Below, piece after piece: positions 16,316-25,566 of a stretch of 64,000 nt of DNA. The DNA lies in contig JAJVIG010000035.1 in NCBI GenBank assembly GCA_022072145.1, positions 1 to 64,000 of the forward strand, given 5' to 3'. The first letter of the stretch is position 1; each line of letters begins with the position of its first letter. Origin of the DNA: Pseudomonadales bacterium (GTDB lineage: Bacteria > Pseudomonadota > Gammaproteobacteria > Pseudomonadales > UBA5518). A model generated the notes under the pieces. That model was given only the letters and a program-made list of their open reading frames with translations, was not told where the DNA came from and did not search any database. The translations under genes and the position numbers were made by a program.

Positions 16316-18973
16316 TCACACCGTCGCGGGGTTGGGCTTCTCGGCATCGATTCCATAGCGTTCGATCGCCTCGACCACCTTCGCGGGGCGAATCCTGCCG
16401 TCGTCGGCCAGCGCCTTCAGCGCCGCCACGACGATGAAATGCCGGTCCACCTCGAAGAAATGGCGCAGCTTCGCGCGCGTGTCGCTGCGGCCGAAGCCGT
16501 CGGTACCGAGCACGCTGTAGCGCTGGCGGATGAACGGCCGCAGGCCGTCGGCCCACGCACGCACGTAGTCGGTGGCCGCGACCACCGGTCCGCTCGCGCC
16601 GTCGAGCATCTGTGTGATCCACGGCACGCGCGGCTTGCGCGCAGCGGGATGCAGCATGTTCCATCGCTCGGCGTCTATGCCGTCGCGGCGCAGCTCGGTG
16701 ATGCTGGTCAGGCTCCAGACGTCGGCGTCCACGCCGAAATCCTCGCGCAGCAAGGCCGCCGCCGCGCGCACCTCGCGCAGGATCGCGCCGCAGCCCATCA
16801 ACTGCACCACGGTCTTCGCCTTCGGCGCCGCGCTCTCCACGCGGTACATTCCGCGCACGATGCCCTGCTCGCAGCCGGGCGGCATTTCCGGGTGTGCGTA
16901 GTTCTCGTTCAGCGTGGTGATGTAGAAATAGCGGTCCTCGCCGCGCCCGTACATCACTTCCAGCCCGTGATGCACGATCACGGCGAGCTCGTAAGCGTAG
17001 GTGGGATCGTAGGCGACGCAGTTCGGGATCGTCGATGCCAGCAGGTGGCTGTGCCCGTCCTGGTGCTGCAGCCCCTCGCCGTTCAGCGTGGTACGGCCCG
17101 CGGTCGCACCGATCAGGAAACCGCGTGCGCGCTGGTCGCCGGCCGCCCACGCCAGATCGCCCACGCGCTGGAAACCGAACATCGAGTAGTAGATGTAGAA
17201 CGGCACCATCGTCAGGTCGTGGTTCGCATACGAGGTGGCCGCCGCGATCCAGGCCGACATCGCGCCGGCTTCGTTGATGCCCTCCTCGAGGATCTGCCCC
17301 TTGCGATCCTCCTTGTAGTAGAGGATGCCGCCGGCGTCGTGCGGGGTGTAGCGCTGCCCCACCGACGAATAGATCCCGAGCTGGCGGAACATGCCCTCCA
17401 TGCCGAAGGTGCGCGCCTCGTCTGGAATGATCGGCACCACGCGCTCGCCGAATCCGGGCGCCTTGACCAGCGCGGCCAGCACGCGCACGAACGCCATGGT
17501 GGTCGAGATCTCGCGGTGCCCGCTGCCCTTGAGCTGCGCCGCGAGCGTCTCCAGCGGCGGCACCGGCAGCTTTTCCGCGCTGACGTGCCTGCTCGGCAGG
17601 TAGCCGCCCAGCGCCTCGCGACGCTGGCGCATGTAGACCGCCTCCGGACTGTCGGGAGCGGGACGGTAGTACGGCACCGCCTTCAGCTCGTCGTCGCGCA
17701 GCGGGATGCTGAAACGGGTGCGGAATTTCTTCAGGCTCTCCAGATCCATCTTCTTCACGGAGTGCGTCGCGTTCGCCGCCTCGCCGGAGGTGCCCATGCC
17801 GTAGCCCTTGATCGTCTTGGCGAGGATCACGGTCGGCTGGCCCTTGTGGTGGAAGGCCTCGTGGTACGCGGCATAGACCTTGTACGGATCGTGCCCGCCG
17901 CGGTTGAGGTACATGATGTCCTCGTCCGAGAGGTCCTTCACCAGTTCGAGCGTCTCCGGGTACTTCCCGAAAAAGTGCTCGCGCGTGTACGCACCGCCGT
18001 TGAACTTGTAGTTCTGGTATTCGCCGTCGCAGACCTCGTCCATGCGCTTCTGCAGCAGTCCCGACTCGTCGCGCGCGAACAGCGGGTCCCACAGCCGGCC
18101 CCAGATCACCTTGATCACGTTCCAGCCCGCGCCGCGGAAGATGCCCTCGAGTTCCTGGATGATCTTGCCGTTGCCACGCACGGGGCCGTCGAGGCGCTGC
18201 AGGTTGCAGTTCACCACGAAGATCAGGTTGTCCAGCTGCTCGCGCCCGGCCATGCCGATCGCTCCCAGCGTCTCGGGCTCGTCGCATTCGCCGTCGCCGA
18301 CGAAGGCCCACACCTTGCGCTCGCCGTGGTCGACCAGACCGCGGCTCTGCTGGTAGCGCATCACGTGCGCCTGGTAGATGGCCTGGATCGGACCCAGGCC
18401 CATCGAGACGGTCGGGAACTGCCAGAAATCGGGCATCAGCCACGGGTGGGGGTACGAGGACAGGCCACGGCCGTCGACCTCACGGCGGAAACTGTCGAGC
18501 CGGTCCTCGTCGATGCGTCCCTCGAGGTACGCGCGCGCGTACATGCCCGGCGCGCTGTGACCCTGGAAAAACACCACGTCGCCCGGCTTGCCGGGCTGGT
18601 TGCCGCGGAAGAAATAGTTGAAACCGACGTCGTAGAGCGTGGCGCTGGAAAGGAAAGTCGCGATATGACCGCCCAGTTCCTCGTCGTCGTCGTTCGCGCG
18701 CATCACCATCGCCAGCGCGTTCCAGCGAATCAGCGAGCGGATGCGCCGGTCGACGAACAGGTCGCCCGGCATGCGCTTCTCGGATTCGACCGGGATGGTG
18801 TTGCGATACGGCGTGGTGATCGCCGGCGGCATCTTCACGCCAGCGTCGGTCGCGTGGTCGGCCAGTTGCTTGAGCAGGAACGCCGCGCGCCCCCGCCCAC
18901 GGTTGCGCACTACCGAATCCAGCGCCTCGAGCCATTCGCCGGTTTCCGCGGGATCCATATCCTGCTGCTGCAT
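16316..18973 (-). CDS. aceE: Pyruvate dehydrogenase E1 component
   Basis: 885 residues, homodimeric E1 type. It decarboxylates pyruvate on thiamine diphosphate and passes acetyl to AceF. Visible landmarks are the N-terminal ITTPYRNTIPVESEKRMPGD, FFQGHSAPGMYARAYLEGR and the thiamine-diphosphate motif GDGECDEPETLGA through the VVNCNLQRLDGPVRGNGKI region. A clear GAGGAGAG ribosome site precedes the ATG at 18973. aceF is downstream in the same direction. Confidence 0.97.
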   Translation of the reverse strand: MQQQDMDPAETGEWLEALDSVVRNRGRGRAAFLLKQLADHATDAGVKMPPAITTPYRNTIPVESEKRMPGDLFVDRRIRSLIRWNALAMVMRANDDDEELGGHIATFLSSATLYDVGFNYFFRGNQPGKPGDVVFFQGHSAPGMYARAYLEGRIDEDRLDSFRREVDGRGLSSYPHPWLMPDFWQFPTVSMGLGPIQAIYQAHVMRYQQSRGLVDHGERKVWAFVGDGECDEPETLGAIGMAGREQLDNLIFVVNCNLQRLDGPVRGNGKIIQELEGIFRGAGWNVIKVIWGRLWDPLFARDESGLLQKRMDEVCDGEYQNYKFNGGAYTREHFFGKYPETLELVKDLSDEDIMYLNRGGHDPYKVYAAYHEAFHHKGQPTVILAKTIKGYGMGTSGEAANATHSVKKMDLESLKKFRTRFSIPLRDDELKAVPYYRPAPDSPEAVYMRQRREALGGYLPSRHVSAEKLPVPPLETLAAQLKGSGHREISTTMAFVRVLAALVKAPGFGERVVPIIPDEARTFGMEGMFRQLGIYSSVGQRYTPHDAGGILYYKEDRKGQILEEGINEAGAMSAWIAAATSYANHDLTMVPFYIYYSMFGFQRVGDLAWAAGDQRARGFLIGATAGRTTLNGEGLQHQDGHSHLLASTIPNCVAYDPTYAYELAVIVHHGLEVMYGRGEDRYFYITTLNENYAHPEMPPGCEQGIVRGMYRVESAAPKAKTVVQLMGCGAILREVRAAAALLREDFGVDADVWSLTSITELRRDGIDAERWNMLHPAARKPRVPWITQMLDGASGPVVAATDYVRAWADGLRPFIRQRYSVLGTDGFGRSDTRAKLRHFFEVDRHFIVVAALKALADDGRIRPAKVVEAIERYGIDAEKPNPATV

Positions 18974-19112
18974 GCTCTCTCCTCGACGGGGCCGGCCGAA
19001 CAGCCGCGAGGCCTCGCGACCGGCAACGGACTGGCGGCAGTGTAGCCGAAGGTGCCCGGTCTGACACGGTCCTGCGTCGCGCGGAGCGATTCGCCGGCGG
19101 CCGGAGCGCGTT

Positions 19113-20252
19113 TCAATCGTCGGGGACGAGTTCCACGCTGACGCGGTTGTTCAGGGCCGCCACGCGGTTCCAGTCGCCGGCGGTACGCACGCGCCCGGGC
19201 GCAGGATATGGCTGCAACGGCTCGCTATCGCCGGCGGCCTCGACCACCAGGCGGATTCCGGAGCGCCCGAGCAACGGGCTGCGCCACAGGAACTCGCGGA
19301 ACTCCGGCGATTGGCGCCCGCTGCCGAGGCGGGTGGCCGCCGGGTCAAGACCGATGGTCGCGCATTCCTCGATCGGCAACGCCGCCTCGGCCACCGTCCA
19401 GCCATCACCCCGGGGAACCAGGCAGAACTGGCCGGCGTGTCCGCGCACCCGCACCACGCCACGGTAGCCGGCCACACGCAGGTGTCCCAGCAACTCCTCG
19501 ATCCAGCGCAAGCGCTCGCCGCCGAACGGCACCTCGCCGAACGCGTAGGGAACCCCGTCTGCCAGCGCCCACGACAGCGCCTCGAAGCGCGCGCGGTCCT
19601 GGCGCGCGTCGTCGCCCACGCGGGCACCCGCCACGAAGGCGAGCACGCCGAAAGCCAGTGCCGCCCACCACGAAACCCGCCCGCGCGGTGGCGCCGTTTC
19701 CACTGCGCGTCGTGCATGCACCGGCACCGCGGTCACCGCCGGCATGGCGCGCTCACGCGCCCCTGCCGGTGCAGCGGCCGCGACGTTCCCCTCGTCAGGT
19801 ACCACCGGCGGCTCCACTGCTGGCGGCGTCTCGTCCGAGGCTTCGCTCACGACCTCGAGCGCCTCCACGTCCGCCGCTACGTAACGCTCGTCGATGCGGC
19901 GGAACACCGCACGCAGGCTCTCGCGCGTGGGTGGCTTCGACAGGATGTCCACGGCCCCGAGCGCGTGCGCCTGCCCGACGTACACCTCGCCCGAGCGGGC
20001 GGTGTACATCACGATCGGAATCGTAGCGGTGGCCGGATTGGCCTTGATTTCCTTGACGGCCTGGAATCCGTCCATGCCCGGCATCATGTGATCCATGAAG
20101 ATGATGCCGGGACGGTGACCACCGAGATGCTCTAGCGCCTCCTCGGCACTGGCGCAGGTCGCGACCTGGAAGTCCTCGCGCTCGAGCATCAGGCGCAGCA
20201 CCTGGCACGCCGTGCGCGAATCGTCGACTATCAGTGCGGTCCTGTTCAGCAT
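19113..20252 (-). CDS. Receiver-domain protein with C-terminal membrane-anchored unknown domain
   Basis: 379 residues. Residues 1-120 are a CheY-type receiver: acidic pair D10/D11, phosphorylation site D54 in FMDHMMPGMDG, T84 and K106. A Pro/Ala-rich linker leads to one hydrophobic segment (WWAALAFGVLAFVAGARVG, near residue 200) and a C-terminal domain of about 160 residues that I do not recognise. A receiver joined to a membrane segment is unusual: the receiver would sit in the cytoplasm with the last domain outside. No histidine kinase is nearby. The M16 peptidase gene is 37 bp upstream in the same direction. Confidence 0.8.
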   Translation of the reverse strand: MLNRTALIVDDSRTACQVLRLMLEREDFQVATCASAEEALEHLGGHRPGIIFMDHMMPGMDGFQAVKEIKANPATATIPIVMYTARSGEVYVGQAHALGAVDILSKPPTRESLRAVFRRIDERYVAADVEALEVVSEASDETPPAVEPPVVPDEGNVAAAAPAGARERAMPAVTAVPVHARRAVETAPPRGRVSWWAALAFGVLAFVAGARVGDDARQDRARFEALSWALADGVPYAFGEVPFGGERLRWIEELLGHLRVAGYRGVVRVRGHAGQFCLVPRGDGWTVAEAALPIEECATIGLDPAATRLGSGRQSPEFREFLWRSPLLGRSGIRLVVEAAGDSEPLQPYPAPGRVRTAGDWNRVAALNNRVSVELVPDD

Positions 20253-20289
20253 CGGCTTGCGCGGCCTGCAGCGGGCGAGGCGTCAGCGT

Positions 20290-23184
20290 CTAGTGTAGTG
20301 CCGCCGACGGATCCTGCACTGTGGACGGGCGCTCGAAACGGTACACAGGCTGCCCTGCGGGCCAGCCGGGCGGCATGGTCCTGCCCGCCGGTGCATGGCC
20401 GGCGTCGCCGGTGTGCACGCTGCCCTCGCTCCAGAACCACACGCCGCGCCGCTCGACCGCCGCGATCTGTACCTCGAAGTGGCGCAGCCACTGCTCACGG
20501 CTCACCCGCTCAACGGCCGCTGCGATGCGCTCGCGATCGTCGAAATCCCGGGCGCCGATGCCTATCTCGGCCCACAGCCGCTGGCTTGCCTCGCCGAGCG
20601 ACTTCGGCCGCTCGCGCAGGCGCTCGGCTAGCGAGCGCCGATGGCGCTCGAACGCCGCCTCGTCGAGTTGCGCGGCCGACTCCCGCTGGCCGGCCAGGAA
20701 CGCTTCGAACGCCTCGGCGAGCGCGCGCGGGGAAGCCACCGGCGACTGCACCGCGAAGACCATTCCCGGCACGCGATGCAGCGGGTAGTTCTGCGCGAAC
20801 GTCACGTAACCGAGTTGCTGTTCGGTACGCAGTTGATTGAAGAACGCCGCGCCGAGGATCTGCGCGTCCAGCGCGAGCCGGGCACGTTCGTCATCGCTGC
20901 TGTCCGCGCCCTGCACGTAGAGCATCAGCGCCGAGTCGGGGTGGTCGACCGTGATGCCGCGAGCCAGTGATTCGCGGCGTAACGCGAGCACCTCGACCGG
21001 CGGCACCTCCGCTTGCGGTGGCGAACCCAGCACCACGCGCGCCCGGTGCGCGAGCGCCTGCGCCTCGGCCGCCGTGTGGTTGCCGTGCACCAGCATCTCG
21101 AGCGTCACCGCCCCCTGCAGTTCGGTGACGAAACGCGCGAGATCCTCGGGTCCGGCGCCCTCGAGCGCCGCGCGCAGGTCCGCGTCGCGGTAGTTGCGCG
21201 CGACCAGGCTCACGCGCATTTCGTCGATCAGCTGCTCATAGGGACGCCGCCGCGCGCTGTTGCCCCACTCGCGCAACAGCTCGGTGCGGATCGCGGCGAA
21301 GCGCTCCGGATCGAAACGCGCGCGCCGCAGCATCTGCAGCACCGTGTCCAGCAGCAGCGACTGCCGGTCGTCGTAGCCGCCGAGGCGCACCGTGAGCCCG
21401 CGCGCACCGGGTTCGACCGCGTACTCCAGGCCGGCCAGCGTGGCCGGGTACGCGTACTCGTTCAGCGCGTCGTCGACCAGCCGCGCGTGCAGCACGGCGA
21501 GCGCGGCGTCGCGCGCGCTGCGACCCGGTACCGGCGAAAGCAACTGCAGCATCACCGACGCACGCGGAACACCGAACACGGTGTCCTGCAGATGCCAGAG
21601 CCGCAGTCCCGCGGAGTCCTCCAGCAACACCGGACGCTCGCTCGCCGCGGCGGCCGGTTTCATCTCGACGCGGCGGGGCACGAACTCGTTCGGCCGCGGC
21701 AGCGCGAGCGGCGCCTCGACGGCGGCGGCGGCCTCGCGCGCTAGCGTGGCTGCGTCAAGGCGGTTCAATCCGTACCGCGTCGCGAACCAGCGGCTGCTGC
21801 GATCGGTCACCGCCTCCTGGTGCGACAGCGTCAGCAGCAGGTTGTCCGGACGCAGGTAACCGAGGTAGGTGGCGATCAGCTGCGGATCGTAATCGCTGTA
21901 GACGTAGGGCCCGCGCAGTGCATCGGCCACCGGATACTGCTGCAGCGACTCGGCCAGACCGATCACCGCCGAGGTCGGGCTACCCTTTTCGCGGAAACGG
22001 AAACCCAGCGCCGCGAGCTCGCCCTGCTCGCGGAAGCGCCACTCGTCGATACCGCCGCGCAGGCCCTCGACCGCCCGCAACACCAGCGCGACGATCTCGC
22101 GGTAGCGCTCCACGCCGGCGGGCGTGAGCTGCAGGCTCACCTGGAACGCGTCCTCGCCGTAGAGATCGAGTCCGGCGCCGGCGCTCAGGCTCTCGGCGAG
22201 CCCGCGCGCCTTCAGCACCGCCAGCACGCTGCCGGGACCCTCGTGACCGAGCAGGTTGCCGATGTACTCCAGCGGCTTGGCCGCATAGCGCTCACGCGCC
22301 GACGGCAGCGGGAACAACAGCGTCAGTTCGCGCAGTTCCTTTTCGGGACGGATGCGCACCTCGAGCGGCAGGGTTCCCGGCGCGAACATCGACGGCACGT
22401 CGCGCAGCTCGTCCTGCCCGCGGTCCGCGACCGCACCGAAACGCTGCTCGACCAGCGACTGCAGCCCGTCGAGGGACTCGCGCCCCAGCACGACCAGCGT
22501 CATCAGCGCGGCACTGTAATACCGCTCGTGAAACGCCAGCAGGTCGGCGCGCAGATCGCCGTGCCCGGCGTCCAGCGTCTGCAGGTTTCCCACCCCGAGC
22601 TTGGCCAGCGGGTGCTCCGGACGCACGAGTTCGCGCAGCACGTCGAACTCACGCCGCCCGTCGTCCTTGAGTCCCAGGCGGTACTCGGAATCCACCGCGT
22701 TGGCCTCGCGCTCCACGTAGGCGCGATCGAACAGCGGCGCGACGAAGAACTGCGCGAAGCGATCGAGCGCGGGCTCCAGGCTCGCGGGTTCGACGCTGAA
22801 GAAATAGTTGGTGCGGTCGATGCCGGTATAGGCGTTGTGCGAGCCGCCGTGCGCGTTGATGAACTCCTGGTATTCGCCGGGATCGGGGTACTTGCCCGTC
22901 CCGAGGAACAGCATGTGCTCGAGAAAATGCGCCAGCCCCTGGCGATGCGCCGGATCGTTGCCGCTGCCGGCGCCGACCAGCAGGCTGGCGGCGGCCTTGT
23001 CGGTCTGCGGGTCGGAGACCAGCAGCACCCGCATGCGGTTCGGCAGTTCCAGGTACCGGTACGCGCGCGTGTCCTGCGGGCTGGCGACCACCGCCGGGGG
23101 AGCCTTGGGTAGCGCGACACAGGCCGTGACCAGCAGACACAGCAACGACAGCACGGACAGACGCAGGGAATTCGGGGTGCGCAT
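20290..23184 (-). CDS. M16 family (insulinase/pitrilysin-like) zinc peptidase, lipoprotein
   Basis: 964 residues. A lipoprotein signal ends LCLLVTAC (Cys22), so the protein is probably anchored facing the periplasm. The inverted zinc motif HFLEH is at residues 86-90, with the third ligand Glu in ANAVDSEYRL about 70 residues on. Two M16 halves follow in one chain, as in pitrilysin (PtrA) and insulinase. It should degrade peptides in the periplasm. The second half lacks its own HxxEH, which is normal for the family. Confidence 0.92.
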   Translation of the reverse strand: MRTPNSLRLSVLSLLCLLVTACVALPKAPPAVVASPQDTRAYRYLELPNRMRVLLVSDPQTDKAAASLLVGAGSGNDPAHRQGLAHFLEHMLFLGTGKYPDPGEYQEFINAHGGSHNAYTGIDRTNYFFSVEPASLEPALDRFAQFFVAPLFDRAYVEREANAVDSEYRLGLKDDGRREFDVLRELVRPEHPLAKLGVGNLQTLDAGHGDLRADLLAFHERYYSAALMTLVVLGRESLDGLQSLVEQRFGAVADRGQDELRDVPSMFAPGTLPLEVRIRPEKELRELTLLFPLPSARERYAAKPLEYIGNLLGHEGPGSVLAVLKARGLAESLSAGAGLDLYGEDAFQVSLQLTPAGVERYREIVALVLRAVEGLRGGIDEWRFREQGELAALGFRFREKGSPTSAVIGLAESLQQYPVADALRGPYVYSDYDPQLIATYLGYLRPDNLLLTLSHQEAVTDRSSRWFATRYGLNRLDAATLAREAAAAVEAPLALPRPNEFVPRRVEMKPAAAASERPVLLEDSAGLRLWHLQDTVFGVPRASVMLQLLSPVPGRSARDAALAVLHARLVDDALNEYAYPATLAGLEYAVEPGARGLTVRLGGYDDRQSLLLDTVLQMLRRARFDPERFAAIRTELLREWGNSARRRPYEQLIDEMRVSLVARNYRDADLRAALEGAGPEDLARFVTELQGAVTLEMLVHGNHTAAEAQALAHRARVVLGSPPQAEVPPVEVLALRRESLARGITVDHPDSALMLYVQGADSSDDERARLALDAQILGAAFFNQLRTEQQLGYVTFAQNYPLHRVPGMVFAVQSPVASPRALAEAFEAFLAGQRESAAQLDEAAFERHRRSLAERLRERPKSLGEASQRLWAEIGIGARDFDDRERIAAAVERVSREQWLRHFEVQIAAVERRGVWFWSEGSVHTGDAGHAPAGRTMPPGWPAGQPVYRFERPSTVQDPSAALH

Positions 23185-23235
23185 CAGGACTCCGCAAGAG
23201 ATCGATTCTGGGGGCGGGCGAGTTCTGCCGAACGC

Positions 23236-23463
23236 TCAGCCGGCCACGCGCTTCTGCAGCACGTGCGTGTAGACGCCGTCCTCGCATGAGGCCTCGAGCA
23301 GCAGGTTGCCGCTCTGTTCGCAGAATACCCGGAAATCGCGCACCGAACCGGCGTCGGTGCTGAGCACGCGCACACGTTCGCCGGGCGACATCGCGTTCAG
23401 CGCCTTCTTGGCCTTGAGCAGCGGCAGCGGGCAGGACATGCCGCGGGCGTCCACCTCGTGCAT
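23236..23463 (-). CDS. tusA: TusA-type sulfur carrier protein
   Basis: 75 residues. The family signature is present as DARGMSCPLPLLKAKKAL, with the acceptor Cys in CPLPL. TusA relays persulfide sulfur from IscS for tRNA thiouridine and other pathways. It lies back-to-back with bepA, an arrangement common in gammaproteobacteria. The ATG at 23463 has a GGAGA site. A longer reading to 23817 has no family similarity. Confidence 0.93.
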   Translation of the reverse strand: MHEVDARGMSCPLPLLKAKKALNAMSPGERVRVLSTDAGSVRDFRVFCEQSGNLLLEASCEDGVYTHVLQKRVAG

Positions 23464-23508
23464 CGATCGGTCTCCGTGCGTGCAGCCGCCCCGGAAGGTC
23501 GGCGTTGT

Positions 23509-23537
23509 AGTATAACTACCGCGATCCGGCGTCCCAA
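23509..23537 (-). promoter_or_regulatory. Predicted promoter of tusA
   Basis: Minus strand TTGGGA (23532-23537), 17-bp spacer, TATACT (23509-23514), 46 bp before the start. The -10 box lies in a short inverted repeat GTAGTATAACTAC (23507-23519). Confidence 0.45.
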
Positions 23538-23611
23538 GCGGGGAATCTTCTGCGCGCCGGGCGATCAAAGTCCGCAACTCGTGCAACCCGCAGCGGAGGC
23601 CTGAAGTTCCC

Positions 23612-25081
23612 GTGCCGTTTTCCCTCGCCAGCGCATCCGCTCGCTCGTTCTTCATCGCCGCCGGCGGCCTCGCACTGGCCATCGGCTGGCAGGCGGCGCG
23701 CGCCGTCGACATCGAACTGCCGGCGCTCGGCGACGCCTCTTCGGCGGTGGTTTCGCCACAGGTCGAGCGCAAGCTGGGGCAGGCGTGGCTGCGCATGTTC
23801 CGCAGCCAGGTGCGCACCTCTTCCGATCCGTTGCTGGCGGACTACCTCGAGCACGTGGTGTTCGACCTCGCCTCGCACAGCGAGCTGAGCGATGCGCGTC
23901 TGGACGTGGTCGTGGTCGAGAACCAGACCATCAACGCCTTCGCGGTTCCCGGCGGCGTGGTCGGCATCCACAACGGGCTGCTGCTGCACGCCGGGCACGA
24001 GGACGAGCTCGCCTCGGTGATCGCGCACGAACTCGCGCACCTCAGCCAGCGGCACTTCGCGCGCGGCATCGAGGAGGCGCGCAGCAACGCAGTACCGAAC
24101 ATGCTCGCGCTGCTCGGCAGCCTGGTGGTTGCGGCGACGTCGGGCGGCAACGCGGGAATGGCGGCGATCACGGCCACGCAGGCCGCGATCCAGCAGCAGC
24201 AACTGCGTTTCAGCCGCGCGCACGAACGCGAGGCCGACCGCCTCGGGATGCAGACGCTGGTGGCCGCCGGCTACGATGCCGAGGGCATGCCGCGGATGTT
24301 CACGCGCATGCTCGAGTCGCTGCGCTACGCGGGGCAGCGGCCGCCGGAGTTCCTGTTGTCGCACCCGGTGACCGAGAGCCGCGTGGCGGACTCACGCAAC
24401 CGGGCACGGAACTTCCCCGCCGACGACGGACGCCACGACAGCGTGGATTTCGCGCTGATGCGCGCGCGCGTGCAGCTCTCGTTCGCCGAAACACCCGGTT
24501 TCGCGATCAAGCGTTTTCGCGCCGAGATCGACAAGCACGGCGAGGATTCGACCGGCAACGTCTACGGCCTCGCGCTGGCACTGGCGCGCGCGAACGAACT
24601 GGAACGGGCGCGGCAGACGCTGGCGCCGTTGCTGCAGCGCGACCCCGGGCGCATCGCCTACGTGCTGGCGGCGGCCGAGATCGAACTCGCAGCCAACGAC
24701 ACCGCCACGGCGGTCGAACGGCTGCGCCGCCAACTGGCCGTGAACCCCGGCAATCACCCGCTCACCATGGCGTTCGCGGCGGCGCTGCAGCGCCACGGCG
24801 ACCCGCGCCAGGCGGCGCGCGTGCTGACCGAGCACACGCAGCGTCGCGGCAGCGATCCACAGGTCTGGTACGAACTCGCCGAGGCGCGCGGACTCGCCGG
24901 GCAGATCATCGATCTGCACCGCGCGCGCGCCGAGTACTTCATCCTCAACGGCGCGCTGGACCTGGCCGAACGGCAGCTCGGCTACGCGCTCGACCTCGCC
25001 GCCAGCGATTTCCACACCAGTGCCAGCGTGCAGGCGCGCATCACCGACATCCACTCCATGCGCAAGGAAATCGACCTGTAG
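23612..25081 (+). CDS. bepA: Periplasmic M48 metalloprotease/chaperone BepA
   Basis: 489 residues. A cleavable signal peptide (hydrophobic IAAGGLALAIGW, cut after ARA) leads to an M48 peptidase domain with HELAH at residues 139-143 and a third ligand Glu in HEREADRLG. The C-terminal 170 residues are TPR-like (GNVYGLALALARANELERA onward). BepA surveys outer-membrane protein assembly and degrades stalled LptD/BamA substrates. Start is GTG at 23612. The TAG stop comes from the edge of a REP-like repeat that also ends the convergent DUF35 gene. Confidence 0.93.
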   Translation: MPFSLASASARSFFIAAGGLALAIGWQAARAVDIELPALGDASSAVVSPQVERKLGQAWLRMFRSQVRTSSDPLLADYLEHVVFDLASHSELSDARLDVVVVENQTINAFAVPGGVVGIHNGLLLHAGHEDELASVIAHELAHLSQRHFARGIEEARSNAVPNMLALLGSLVVAATSGGNAGMAAITATQAAIQQQQLRFSRAHEREADRLGMQTLVAAGYDAEGMPRMFTRMLESLRYAGQRPPEFLLSHPVTESRVADSRNRARNFPADDGRHDSVDFALMRARVQLSFAETPGFAIKRFRAEIDKHGEDSTGNVYGLALALARANELERARQTLAPLLQRDPGRIAYVLAAAEIELAANDTATAVERLRRQLAVNPGNHPLTMAFAAALQRHGDPRQAARVLTEHTQRRGSDPQVWYELAEARGLAGQIIDLHRARAEYFILNGALDLAERQLGYALDLAASDFHTSASVQARITDIHSMRKEIDL

Positions 25082-25138
25082 GTCCGGGCTGCGCCCGGAC
25101 GTTCGTGCCGACCCTGTTCGGCCGCAGGCCGAACCTAC
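25078..25138. repeat. REP-like double hairpin between two convergent genes
   Basis: GTAGGTCCGGGCTGCGCC begins the unit and CCGCAGGCCGAACCTAC closes it. Two hairpins (TCCGGGC/GCCCGGA and TTCGGCC/GGCCGAA) sit within outer complementary ends GTAGGT/ACCTAC. The left end supplies the bepA stop (25079-25081) and the right end the stop of the minus-strand DUF35 gene (25135-25137). It probably also works as a two-way transcription barrier. Confidence 0.88.
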
Positions 25139-25560
25139 ACCGGATTGTTCGCGTGGAACCTCAACAGGCTGATCTGCTCGTCCACATCCTCGAAACCCGC
25201 CTCTACCGGCATCCCCTCCTGTACGCGTTCCGGCGGACAATCGATACTGCCGACGACACGAAAGCCCTCTTCCATTTCCACCAGCACGGCGGCATACGGA
25301 ATCCGATCGGCAAACCACGGGTGCGAAGCCCGGTGCACGACCACCCAGCTGTACACCTTGCCGCGCCCGCTCGAGCGGCGCCACCCGCGCTCCAGCGAGC
25401 GACAGTACGGGCAGGCCGGCTGAGGCGGAAATATGCACGCCTTGCATTGCGGGCATTCCTGCACCAGCAGTTCATGGCGACGCAGCGCTTCCCACCAGTG
25501 TGCATGGTCCGGGTCGACCTGTGGCAGCGGGCGTGGCACCGGCGACGTCTGCCGACTCAT
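25135..25560 (-). CDS. DUF35 OB-fold/zinc-ribbon protein, partner of the Ltp2-type aldolase
   Basis: 141 residues. A rubredoxin-like zinc ribbon has Cys36, Cys39, Cys50 and Cys53 (CPQCKAC, CPYC) and is followed by an OB fold (GKVYSWVVVHRASHPWF, then GFRVVGSI). In Mycobacterium this domain is the C-terminal half of ChsH2 and binds Ltp2 to make an active aldolase. Here it is a free protein placed 6 bp after the ltp2-like gene, so it is likely its obligate partner. Last gene of the operon; its stop is within a REP-like repeat. Confidence 0.88.
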   Translation of the reverse strand: MSRQTSPVPRPLPQVDPDHAHWWEALRRHELLVQECPQCKACIFPPQPACPYCRSLERGWRRSSGRGKVYSWVVVHRASHPWFADRIPYAAVLVEMEEGFRVVGSIDCPPERVQEGMPVEAGFEDVDEQISLLRFHANNPV

Positions 25561-25566
25561 TTCATT

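Noticed and set aside
15584-19045. A plus-strand open frame of over 1,100 codons across aceF and aceE
   Set aside because: Antisense to strongly conserved genes, with His/Arg-rich low-complexity sequence and no motif.
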